Source of the DNA: Kribbella steppae
GTDB taxonomy: Bacteria; Actinomycetota; Actinomycetes; Propionibacteriales; Kribbellaceae
Assembly: GCF_004342025.1 (NCBI RefSeq)
Contig: NZ_SLWN01000005.1
Location: 496,001-560,000, forward strand
DNA: 64,000 nt
Direction: 5' to 3'
How positions within the stretch are numbered: the stretch's first letter is position 1; every line of letters starts with the position of its first letter. Made by a program: the position numbers and the translations under genes. Positions 9,777 to 16,996 of this stretch are shown here, piece after piece. The notes beneath the pieces are model-generated. The model was given only the letters and a program-made list of their open reading frames with translations. It was not told the origin of the DNA and did not search any database.

Positions 9777-12491
9777 TCACATTGAGGTACCGAGCAAGCC
9801 ACGGGTGATCTGGAAACCAACGTTGCCGGAAGCAACCGCTTTGGGAACCATCCTCCGGCTCGCCACCGCCGCGATCGTGTCCAGGCCGGCCCGGGCCTGG
9901 TCCGCCGCGTCACCGGTGGCCACCGCATCGAGGTCGTCGCCGTACTTCACGACCGTCTCCGGGTCGTTGCTGAACTCGACGACCGGCACGAATCGCTGCG
10001 CGGACAAGGTGCCGCCGGCAACATGCGCGAGAATCTGCTGGACCCCGCCGGCCCCGAACCCGGTCGCGGTCTCCATCCAGTCGGTGCCGGGCATCCGCAT
10101 CACGTGCCAGCCTGGCTCGGCGAACCGCTGCCCGTGCGCGATCGTCGAGGCGACCTCGCCGACCGATCCGAAGGCGACGGTGCGGAATCCCCCATGCGCA
10201 AGAAGGTTTCCGCGTGAGGACAGGACGACGGACCCGCCCGAGCCGACGATCTCGCGACCGATCAAGGCCATCGCCTCGGCCGTCTCGTCGGACAACGGTC
10301 CGCGCGCTTCGAGACCGACGGTCAGGTCACCGACCGTTCCGTCGTACTCGATCGGGGCCGCGAGGTCGAAGCTGCTGAACCAGTCCTTGACCCGGGTCCC
10401 GACGGCCTCGAGTCCGCCGTCGGCCTGGATGCTGGCCCAACCGAACCGGGCCGGATCCGCGCCGGCCTCGACCAGGCGGGACCGGAAGTAGTCGTTGTGG
10501 GTCTTCTCGCAGCCGTGCTCGAGGAGCAGCGCCATCCGCGTGTTCGGGTGCAGCAGGTAGCCGAGCATCGTGCGCGCGAACGTCTCCTCGGAGGCGCCGC
10601 CGCTGCTGCCGCATCCCTCGGTGTGCGGCAGCGCGACCATCCGCGTAACCGCGTCGCCGGCCCATTTCTCCAACTCCGCTTGGGCTGCGAGCCTCAGCGC
10701 GATCTGTCCCGAACACAGGCTGGTCGGCAGGATCAGTCCGACCGACTCGGGCACCAGCCGGTCGTCGACCTTCAGCAGTCGTACGGCGGTCCGCGCGTTC
10801 GTACCGAGGCCCGTCAGCGGGAGTCCGTCGAGCGGGGCGTCGCGGTCCTCGGCAGGGAGGTCGGCGAGCTTGCGGCTCATCCGGCCGTCGGTGGTGATCG
10901 AGATACCCTCGCGCGGTCCGCTCTGCCGCCAGTTCCGCCAGATCGACACCTGGCTGTGGCCGGCCATCTCCCCCGCACTCAGCTCGCCCGACGCGACCCG
11001 GACGGTGAGGTCGAAGGTCTCCGCGGTCAGCTCGGTCATCGGCGTACCGGTGAGGTACTTGCCCGCGTCCACATCCATCTCGGCGTGCAAGCGCTCGTAC
11101 CTGGTCGATGTCGTGACGAACTTCAGCGTCGGGACGAACGGGAAGTTGGTGATCGAGCCGTTCCCGGTGGTGAAGAAGATCAGGTTGCAGCCGCTGCCGA
11201 TCTGGCCGGCCACGGACTCGAGGTCGTTGCCGGGGCTGTCCATGAAGATGTAGCCGTTACCCGGCAGCGGTTCGCCGTAGTCGATCACGTGGTCGAGCCG
11301 GACCTCGCGCGGCAGCTTGCGGGCGGCGCCGATCGACTTGAGCACGATGTTGTAGAGACCGCGGTACACGTTGCCGCCGGACGGGTTGCCCTCAGCGGTG
11401 TGACCGTGCCAGCCGACGCGTTCCTTGAACGACCGGACGGTCGCGAGGAAGCGACGAGCGGTGTGCAGGTCGCGGACGTTCTTCAGCACGTAGCCCTCGG
11501 CACCGATCAGCTCGTCGGTCTCCGCGAGTACGGCGGCGCCACCGTGCTTGATCACCTCGGCACCGACCAGACCGGCCAGCGGGTTGGCCGAGATCCCGGA
11601 GAACGCGTCGGACCCGCCGCACTGCAAGGCGATCTTCAGATCGGTGAGCGGGACTTCCACCCGCTGCTGGGAATCCACGACCGGCAGCCAGGGCTCGATC
11701 AGCGCACCGGCCTCGGTGAGGTCGTGCTCGAAGCCGGCCTGGCGGGTGAAGTACGCGTGCGGCACCTTGATCGACGGGTAGCCGTGCTCGGCCATGAAGT
11801 CCTTGATCGCCTGGCCGGACACCACGTCGTCCTCGGTGTCGACGATCAACACAGCGCCGACGTTCGGGTTCAGGGTGAAGCCGGCCAGGGTGGCGAGCAG
11901 GAAGTGCAGGTTGTTCGGGACCTCGTCCTCGCCGCCCTCGGTGTGAGCTACCGGTACGACGCCGTCCCCGGCGGCCGCGCCGTCGAAGCGCCGGGCGAGC
12001 TCGGTCACGAACCCGCTGCTGCGCGAGCTGGTCGCCATGATCACCACGTGGTTGCGGGTGCCGGCCGCACCCTGCGCGCGGGGATAACCGAGGAATGTGC
12101 CGGGCTGCTCGACGCTCGTCACCTGGGCGCCGAAGTTCAGCGCGGACTCGTCCATCTCGTACGGGTCGAGCGGCTCATTGGTGGCCGACGGCTCGGCCGG
12201 GAGACCTTCGACCCCGCGGGCGGTGACCGCGGCGAGGCTGGTCGGCGTACACACGTAGTCGCCGATCTCGAGGTCACGCGAGGCGCGGGCGAACGGGGTG
12301 TTCCACGACGTGATCGCCTCGCCGGTGCGGACCGGGCGGACGATGAATCGGTGCCCTTCGAGGATCGTGTGCGGCAGCGTCACCACGGTGCCGTCGAAGT
12401 CGATCGGCGTACCGGCGTCGAGCCGTCGGGAACAGATCGCCGCGTTGTCCTCGGCTTCGGGCAGTACGCCGACCTCGTCGAACCTCAGCAT
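9777..12491 (-). CDS. SAF-UxaA altronate/galactarate dehydratase fused to an extra C-terminal UxaA-like module
   Basis: 904 residues, far longer than the roughly 500 of classical UxaA. Residues 1 to about 90 look like a SAF domain (FDGTVVTLPHTILEGHRF, GEAITSWNTPF). The core contains NHVVIMATSSRSS, LNPNVGAVLIV, ALQCGGSDAFSGISANP and the C-terminal hallmark MDSPGNDLESVAGQIG, then GSGCNLIFFTTGNGSITN. From about residue 565 a second module resembles the mid-domain again: PTSLCSGQIALRL, LPHTEGCGSSGG, LLHPNTRMALLLEHGCEKTHN. The family performs metal-dependent dehydration of hexuronate-derived acids or aldarates. It is the first gene of the operon, 161 nt from the divergent GntR gene with the operator between. 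The duplicated module could provide a second substrate site; the exact substrate is unknown. Confidence 0.85.
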   Translation of the reverse strand: MLRFDEVGVLPEAEDNAAICSRRLDAGTPIDFDGTVVTLPHTILEGHRFIVRPVRTGEAITSWNTPFARASRDLEIGDYVCTPTSLAAVTARGVEGLPAEPSATNEPLDPYEMDESALNFGAQVTSVEQPGTFLGYPRAQGAAGTRNHVVIMATSSRSSGFVTELARRFDGAAAGDGVVPVAHTEGGEDEVPNNLHFLLATLAGFTLNPNVGAVLIVDTEDDVVSGQAIKDFMAEHGYPSIKVPHAYFTRQAGFEHDLTEAGALIEPWLPVVDSQQRVEVPLTDLKIALQCGGSDAFSGISANPLAGLVGAEVIKHGGAAVLAETDELIGAEGYVLKNVRDLHTARRFLATVRSFKERVGWHGHTAEGNPSGGNVYRGLYNIVLKSIGAARKLPREVRLDHVIDYGEPLPGNGYIFMDSPGNDLESVAGQIGSGCNLIFFTTGNGSITNFPFVPTLKFVTTSTRYERLHAEMDVDAGKYLTGTPMTELTAETFDLTVRVASGELSAGEMAGHSQVSIWRNWRQSGPREGISITTDGRMSRKLADLPAEDRDAPLDGLPLTGLGTNARTAVRLLKVDDRLVPESVGLILPTSLCSGQIALRLAAQAELEKWAGDAVTRMVALPHTEGCGSSGGASEETFARTMLGYLLHPNTRMALLLEHGCEKTHNDYFRSRLVEAGADPARFGWASIQADGGLEAVGTRVKDWFSSFDLAAPIEYDGTVGDLTVGLEARGPLSDETAEAMALIGREIVGSGGSVVLSSRGNLLAHGGFRTVAFGSVGEVASTIAHGQRFAEPGWHVMRMPGTDWMETATGFGAGGVQQILAHVAGGTLSAQRFVPVVEFSNDPETVVKYGDDLDAVATGDAADQARAGLDTIAAVASRRMVPKAVASGNVGFQITRGLLGTSM

Positions 12492-12568
12492 GTGTCGCCT
12501 CTCTGGATCAACACCGAGTGCGATCGCCTGGTCACCGATTGTGTGACTCTCTGGCTCTCGGACCTCAA

Positions 12569-12589
12569 ATCATGCATGATGCATGATTA
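12569..12589. promoter_or_regulatory. perfect palindromic GntR/FCD operator
   Basis: Half-site AATCATGCAT and its exact reverse complement flank a single G, giving a 21-bp perfect dyad in the 161-bp divergent region between the dehydratase operon (starts 12491, minus) and the GntR gene (starts 12653, plus). The AT-rich dyad stands out in this GC background. The placement fits autoregulation plus repression of the operon, released by a sugar-acid ligand in the FCD domain. Confidence 0.85.
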
Positions 12590-12652
12590 CAGTGCCACCC
12601 TGCCGAAGACGACCGGCCGGGTCAAGGCCGCGACCAGGATCCGGAGAGAGCG

Positions 12653-13333
12653 ATGACGGAGATCGTGGAGCCGCACAATCGACGGCTGCTCCGGCGGCAG
12701 ATGCTCGCCGACGACGTGTACGAGGCGATCAAGACGATGCTGATGGACCACGTCATCCGGCCCGGTGCGCGGATCTCGATCGACGGGCTGGCGCGCGAGT
12801 TCCAGGTGTCGTCGACCCCGGTGCGGGAGGCGCTGGCGCGGCTGGAGTCGGTAGGACTCGCGGACAAGGAGCCGCTGAAGGGGTATCGCGCGACGCCGTT
12901 GCTCTCGCTCGCGGAGTTCGACGACCTGTACCGGTTCCGCCGGTTGCTCGAGCCGTGGGCGGCGCGGCGGGCGGCCGAGCTGATCGACGACGACGGTCGC
13001 GACCGGCTGAAGGCGGAGCTGGCGACCGCGGTCGAGCCGACATCGGAGGACTACGCCGGCTACAAGTCACTGACCACCCACGACAACCGGTTTCACCTGC
13101 TGATCGCGGCACTCTCGGGCAGCGACCAGGTCCGGCTCGCGTTCGAGCGGACCCACTGCCATCTGCACATCTTCCGGCTCCACTACGACCGCGACATCGG
13201 CCCCGAGGTCCTCACCGAGCACCGCGCCCTGGTCGCCGCGATCAGCTCGGGTGACCCCGAGGCCGCCGAGGCCGCGATGAACCAGCACATCGACAACTCG
13301 ATGTCGCTGCGGTTGCGCAAGATCTACGAGTAA
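12653..13333 (+). CDS. GntR-family (FadR/FCD subfamily) transcriptional regulator
   Basis: 226 residues. The N-terminal winged helix contains ADDVYEAIKTMLMDHVIRPG and the recognition region REFQVSSTPVREALARLE, diagnostic of GntR proteins. The all-helical FCD ligand domain follows (DDLYRFRRLLEPWAARRAAEL, then DNRFHLLIAALSG and the His-containing HRALVAAISSGDP), with the Asp and His residues that usually bind a metal and a carboxylate effector. ATG 12653 follows GGAGAG. It is divergent from the sugar-acid operon with a perfect operator between, so it is most likely the pathway-specific repressor responding to the substrate or a keto-deoxy intermediate. Confidence 0.93.
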   Translation: MTEIVEPHNRRLLRRQMLADDVYEAIKTMLMDHVIRPGARISIDGLAREFQVSSTPVREALARLESVGLADKEPLKGYRATPLLSLAEFDDLYRFRRLLEPWAARRAAELIDDDGRDRLKAELATAVEPTSEDYAGYKSLTTHDNRFHLLIAALSGSDQVRLAFERTHCHLHIFRLHYDRDIGPEVLTEHRALVAAISSGDPEAAEAAMNQHIDNSMSLRLRKIYE

Positions 13334-13370
13334 TCCGTTTCGGACCGCCGGTCGCGGGCACGCGCAGAAG

Positions 13371-14018
13371 ATGAAGGCACCGAACCTGCCGGCGCCGCGC
13401 CCGGTCCTGTGGCCACTTCGTCCGCTCGGCTCTGCCGCGGTCACAACCACCTCGAACGATGGCCGGACCGTGGTCACCATCCGTCATGCCCTGCTCGACG
13501 ACGTCACACCCGAGATGCTGTCGTGGTGGTACGGCCACGTCTCCGGCACGATGCGGTACGCCGGGAAGGTTCGGCCTCGATACCTCGTCTGGCATCCGCT
13601 GGACCACATCGCGTACGACGTGACCAGTCCGGACAGCAACGGTGCAGTTGGAGCGGGTGCCCGGCTCCACATCACCGAAGCACCCGGCCGCGACCTCGAG
13701 CAGTTGATCGATATCCATGTCGGCGTCGAGCAGATCGACAGCCAGGCGGCGATCATCTCCTCCCGCATGCTGGGTACGGCGCTCGTCCGCCTGGAGAACG
13801 AGTTCACCGCGGCCCGCGGCGGGACCCGGTACGTCACCCGGATGACCATCGGCGACACCACCGCCGCAGGCCGACTCGTTCTCAACCGCATCGCCCACAA
13901 GCGAGCGTTCCCACCGGCCAAGCTCACCGCCTGGATCCGTCACCACATCGAGGAGATCGGCAACCTGGAGAACTTCCTCCCCGACCTCTTCCGCTACCGC
14001 TCCGACCACGAGCCTTAG
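13371..14018 (+). CDS. DAPG hydrolase (PhlG)-like protein
   Basis: 215 residues with no signal peptide. The stretch DVTPEMLSWWYGH ... RYLVWHPLDHIAYDV, followed by a C-terminal RIAHKRAFPPAKLTAWIRHHIEEIGNLENFLPDLF, is the layout of 2,4-diacetylphloroglucinol hydrolase-like proteins, in which His and Glu residues hold zinc and the enzyme cleaves a C-C bond in a polyketide. Recognition is by remembered pattern, so the family call is moderate and the substrate open. It starts 37 nt after the GntR gene on the same strand but has its own weak ribosome site, so co-regulation with the sugar-acid genes is uncertain. Confidence 0.6.
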   Translation: MKAPNLPAPRPVLWPLRPLGSAAVTTTSNDGRTVVTIRHALLDDVTPEMLSWWYGHVSGTMRYAGKVRPRYLVWHPLDHIAYDVTSPDSNGAVGAGARLHITEAPGRDLEQLIDIHVGVEQIDSQAAIISSRMLGTALVRLENEFTAARGGTRYVTRMTIGDTTAAGRLVLNRIAHKRAFPPAKLTAWIRHHIEEIGNLENFLPDLFRYRSDHEP

Positions 14019-14122
14019 GTGCCGTGCTCCTGCCCACGCGTGCTCCCGCGGTCGCTCCTCCGTCGCGCCTGTGGCCATGCGTCGACCGGCAGCGCGGTCC
14101 GACGTACTGGCTAAGATCCCGT

Positions 14123-14467
14123 ATGGCTCTTGATCTGTTTGCCGGTGTCTCGGTCAGCGACTACGACACGGCCGTCGCCTGGTACACGAAGTTGTTCGGC
14201 GCGCCTCCGAGCTTCCTGCCCAACGACATCGAAGCGGTGTGGGAACTGGGCGAGCACCAGTTCATCTACATCGAAGTCGTCCCCGAGCACGCCGGGCATG
14301 CTCAACACACCCTCTTCGTCGAAGACTTCGAAGGAACCCTCGGCGCCATCGCCGACCGCGGCCTGGAGCCCGCCGTCCGCGAGACCTACGACAACGGCGT
14401 CCGCCACGCCACCTACTACGACCCCGACGGCAACGAAATCTCCTACGGCGGCCCCCCGGTCGAGTAA
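14123..14467 (+). CDS. VOC-family (glyoxalase/bleomycin-resistance-like) protein
   Basis: 114 residues from ATG 14123; the open frame extends far upstream but only as a shadow of the preceding gene. One VOC unit with paired beta-alpha-beta-beta-beta modules: GVSVSDYDTAVAWYTKLFG, WELGEHQFIYIEV, LFVEDFEGTLGAIADRG and YYDPDGNEISYGG, the last containing the C-terminal Glu that often binds metal. The N-terminal His ligand of true glyoxalases is replaced (GVSVSDYD), so a binding or resistance role is as likely as catalysis. It ends about 130 nt from the convergent Gfo/Idh/MocA gene. Confidence 0.85.
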   Translation: MALDLFAGVSVSDYDTAVAWYTKLFGAPPSFLPNDIEAVWELGEHQFIYIEVVPEHAGHAQHTLFVEDFEGTLGAIADRGLEPAVRETYDNGVRHATYYDPDGNEISYGGPPVE

Positions 14468-14564
14468 CGGTTCAGCCCGTCGGGGTTGGTCGGGCCACCG
14501 TCCCACGTCGCGTCGGCCCACCACTGCCACAGTCCGTCCCACCCACCACGGCACGCACTCACCC

Positions 14565-14580
14565 GCGGGCGGCAGCCCGC
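14565..14580. terminator. hairpin between convergent genes
   Basis: GCGGGC (14565-14570) and GCCCGC (14575-14580) form a perfect stem around GGCA in the 127-bp space between the convergent VOC and Gfo/Idh/MocA genes. Its position suits a bidirectional terminator, though no T-run is present. Confidence 0.45.
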
Positions 14581-14594
14581 AACTGCCGTCGGGC

Positions 14595-15791
14595 TCAGGC
14601 GGGAGCGTCTCCGTGGTCGGGGATCTCCAGCTGGACGCCGCCTTGCAGGGCGGACTGGTGGGCGTAGATACCCGGGAGCGTGTAGCGGGCGGCGACCCAG
14701 GCGTTGACGGGTGGGAGGGTCTTGTCGGCGACGGCGCGGACGAAGTCGTCGGCGAGGAAGTGGTGCGAGCCCTCGTGTCCGTTGTGCAGGCCGTCGAACT
14801 CGGCGGGAAGGCGGCTGCGGTCGTGGACCGGGGAGAGGCCGGAGCGGAACGCGTCGCGGAGTGCCGGGTCGACGTTTGCGAGGTCGGCGTCGTCCATCGA
14901 GCTGCTCGGCTTGGTCTCCATCAGCTGGCTGATGTCCTCCACGCCTTCCTTGGTCTGCCAGACCGTGGTCGTGGCGAGCTGCTCGAAGCTGCCCTCGGTC
15001 CCGAACACGCGCAGCCGGGACTCACGGATGTGCGACGGGTAGCCGACGCGGCGCATCTCATTCGTCCGCATCACCCCGCCGTCGGCCAGCTTGAACAGCG
15101 CGGTCGCGTTGCTGAAGTCGTTGTCGAACTGGCTGATCTCCTTGTCGAAGACGCCGTCGCCGCGGTCGTCCTGGACGCCGATGCAGGACACATGCGTGGC
15201 ATGCTGACCGGTCACCGAGAGAACGTTGCCGACGGCATGCGTCGGGTAGAGCATGGGCGGGAACGAGGCGGTCTTCTTCCACTCCTCACCGCCGCTGTAC
15301 TGATACGCCGCGTAGAACCCGAGGTCCATGTCGTGGACGTAGTCGCCCTCGGCGTAGAACACCCGGCCGAACTCTCCGTTGGCCAGCTTCTGCCGGCAGT
15401 ACACCGACGACGGATAGTAGTGGCTGGTCTCACCCATCATGTAGGTCAGGCCGGTCTCCTTGACCAGCTCGATGATCCGGGCGATCTGGTCCGCCTCGAT
15501 CGCCATCGGGACGGTCGAGTACACGTGCTTGCCGGCCTCCAGCGCGCGGATCGCCATCTCACCGTGCAGCCAGCGCTGCGTGAAGATCGCCACCGCGTCC
15601 ACATCGGACGCAAGCATCTCCTCGAACGACTGGTACGTGAGGGTGATCCCCTGCTTGGCCGCCATCTCCGCGGTCCGCTCCGGTACGACGTCGGTCAGCC
15701 GCACGTCGGACACGTCCGGGTGCGCGGACCACAGCCGCAGGAACGAAGGGGCGAACTGGCCGGCTCCGACCACACCGATGCTGATTCCCAT
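14595..15791 (-). CDS. Gfo/Idh/MocA-family oxidoreductase
   Basis: 398 residues from ATG 15791 (a TTG four codons upstream is the alternative). The N-terminal Rossmann fold begins GISIGVVGAGQFAPSFL and binds NAD(P). The family's catalytic EKP motif is replaced by HVYSTVPMAI, so the usual Lys is missing; the distal part keeps GETSHYYPSSV and TPTHAVGNVL-like features of the substrate domain. The family oxidises or epimerises sugars and inositols, but loss of the Lys suggests altered chemistry or a glycosidase-like redox mechanism. No partner gene is adjacent. A TGTTC/GAACA dyad lies just upstream and may be its operator. Confidence 0.85.
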   Translation of the reverse strand: MGISIGVVGAGQFAPSFLRLWSAHPDVSDVRLTDVVPERTAEMAAKQGITLTYQSFEEMLASDVDAVAIFTQRWLHGEMAIRALEAGKHVYSTVPMAIEADQIARIIELVKETGLTYMMGETSHYYPSSVYCRQKLANGEFGRVFYAEGDYVHDMDLGFYAAYQYSGGEEWKKTASFPPMLYPTHAVGNVLSVTGQHATHVSCIGVQDDRGDGVFDKEISQFDNDFSNATALFKLADGGVMRTNEMRRVGYPSHIRESRLRVFGTEGSFEQLATTTVWQTKEGVEDISQLMETKPSSSMDDADLANVDPALRDAFRSGLSPVHDRSRLPAEFDGLHNGHEGSHHFLADDFVRAVADKTLPPVNAWVAARYTLPGIYAHQSALQGGVQLEIPDHGDAPA

Positions 15792-15814
15792 GGAGCAAGG
15801 CAATCACACATTTA

Positions 15815-15831
15815 TGTTCCATGGAAGAACA
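15815..15831. promoter_or_regulatory. candidate operator upstream of the Gfo/Idh/MocA gene
   Basis: TGTTC (15815-15819) and GAACA (15827-15831) are inverted around a core that is itself part of the palindrome TTCCATGGAA (15817-15826). It lies 24 nt upstream of ATG 15791, where a repressor would block transcription. The AT-rich block differs from its surroundings. Confidence 0.45.
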
Positions 15832-15904
15832 AATTCAGACGTTGGAACGTGTGACTAGTGCCACTGCGGTCGAAGGGAGGGAGAAGGGCGGCGTGGTTGG
15901 CGGA

Positions 15905-15990
15905 GCGCCAGGCCATCACGGATGGGGTGGGCGGCGGGCGGCCCGCGGGGCGGCGGTGGGCAGGGCAGTTGTGATGGCCTGGAGGTCCGC
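15905..15990. repeat. dispersed inverted-repeat element, copy A
   Basis: The left arm GCGCCAGGCCATCAC (15905-15919) and the right arm (15971-15990, GTGATGGCCTGGAGGTCCGC) are inverted repeats enclosing a GC-rich interior. Arms and interior match copy B (18271-18361) closely, and the arms match copy C (63678-63769). Length 86 bp. The right arm is followed by a remnant of a duplicated gene end. Confidence 0.8.
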
Positions 15991-16062
15991 TACCTCACCG
16001 GCTGGAGGAGTGCGGTTGTGTCGGTCCTGGTGCCGCGCGTTGGCCAGGTGGGCGATCGCGAC
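15991..16062 (-). pseudogene. remnant of a duplicated binding-protein/GDPD locus
   Basis: Bases 15991-16018 match the last codons and stop of the GDPD gene (18362 onward; LLQPVR-stop) with one substitution, one further mismatch near the end and two single-base deletions. Immediately after, 16019-16062 matches an internal stretch of the ABC binding-protein gene (about 19196-19238); on the minus strand it reads VAIAHLANARHQD against VAIAQLANARQQD in the intact gene. About 800 bp present between these two stretches in the intact locus is missing. The simplest reading is that copy A of the inverted repeat together with flanking gene DNA was duplicated and then largely deleted. No function expected. 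Confidence 0.65.
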
Positions 16063-16085
16063 GGGCCGAGAGCCTGGTGCTCGGC

Positions 16086-16982
16086 TCAGTGGAGGGTGAG
16101 CGGGGTTTCGGACTCGAGGCGGGAGAGCTTCTCCGGGTTGCGGACGTAGTAGATGCCGGTGACGCGGTTGTCCTCGATCCGCAGCGCGACTACGCCGTCG
16201 AGCTCTCCGTCGAAGCTGAACAGCAGCGCCGGGCTTCCGTTGATCACCGTCGGTTCGGTGGTGAGCGTGCCGCCGATCTTCTGCATGCTTCCGACGAACA
16301 TGCGGATCACCTTCTCCACACCGATGATCGGCTGCAGCGCGGTCAGTTTGAGTCCGCCGCCGTCGCTGACCGCGACCACGTCGGGCGCGAGCACGTCCAT
16401 CAGACCCTGCAGATCGCTGGCCTCGACCGCGCGCTGGAAAGCCTCCAGCACCGCCTGTCCTTCGCTCCGGGAGACCACCGTGCGGGGGCGGCGGGCATCG
16501 ACGTGCTGCCGGGCGCGGTGTGCGATCTGGCGCACGGCCGCCGGACTCTTGTCGACGGCCGCCGCGATCTCGTCGTAGCCGAGCTCGAACGCCTCGCGCA
16601 GCACGAAGACGGCGCGCTCGGTCGGCGAGAGCGTCTCGAGGACGAGCATCATCGCCATCGACACACTCTCGGCCAGCTCGACGTCCTCGGCCGCGTCCGG
16701 TGTGGTGAGCAGCGGCTCGGGCAGCCAGGGACCGACATACGCCTCCTTGCGCCGCTGCAGGGTGCGCAGGCGGTTGAGTGACTGGCGGGTGGTGATCCGG
16801 ATCAGGTAGGCGCGCTGATCGCGCACCTGATCCAGATCGACCTTGACCCACCGCAGCCAGGTCTCCTGCAGCACGTCCTCCGCGTCGGCCGCCGATCCGA
16901 GGATCTCGTAGGCGACGGTGAAGAGCAGGTTCCGGTGGGCGACGAAGGCCTCGGTCGCCGGGTCCCCGGCGTGGTCGCTCAT
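16086..16982 (-). CDS. ECF41-type RNA polymerase sigma factor (SigJ-like) with SnoaL-like C-terminus
   Basis: 298 residues from ATG 16982. Sigma region 2 is visible as HRNLLFTVAYEILGSAADAEDVLQE, with WLRWVKVD, and region 4 as LSPTERAVFVLREAFELGYDEIAA and VRQIAHRARQHV. A C-terminal extension of about 110 residues (FQRAVEASDLQGLMDVLAPDV, then a beta-rich stretch ending NPEKLSRLESETPLTLH) is the fused SnoaL/NTF2-like domain that replaces an anti-sigma factor in the ECF41 group. It contains a YYVRNPEKL stretch near the C-terminus, where ECF41 proteins carry a conserved motif. It follows the FAD oxidoreductase by 14 nt with GAGGAG in the gap, and ECF41 factors characteristically regulate an adjacent oxidoreductase. 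Confidence 0.92.
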   Translation of the reverse strand: MSDHAGDPATEAFVAHRNLLFTVAYEILGSAADAEDVLQETWLRWVKVDLDQVRDQRAYLIRITTRQSLNRLRTLQRRKEAYVGPWLPEPLLTTPDAAEDVELAESVSMAMMLVLETLSPTERAVFVLREAFELGYDEIAAAVDKSPAAVRQIAHRARQHVDARRPRTVVSRSEGQAVLEAFQRAVEASDLQGLMDVLAPDVVAVSDGGGLKLTALQPIIGVEKVIRMFVGSMQKIGGTLTTEPTVINGSPALLFSFDGELDGVVALRIEDNRVTGIYYVRNPEKLSRLESETPLTLH

Positions 16983-16996
16983 CTCGGCATTTCTCC

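Noticed and set aside
10497..12656. 719-codon plus-strand open frame
   Set aside because: Antisense shadow of the UxaA fusion; ends past the GntR start codon, which it would overlap.
13409..14122. Long N-terminal extension of the VOC protein
   Set aside because: It is a shifted-frame reading of the PhlG-like gene; the VOC fold starts at ATG 14123.
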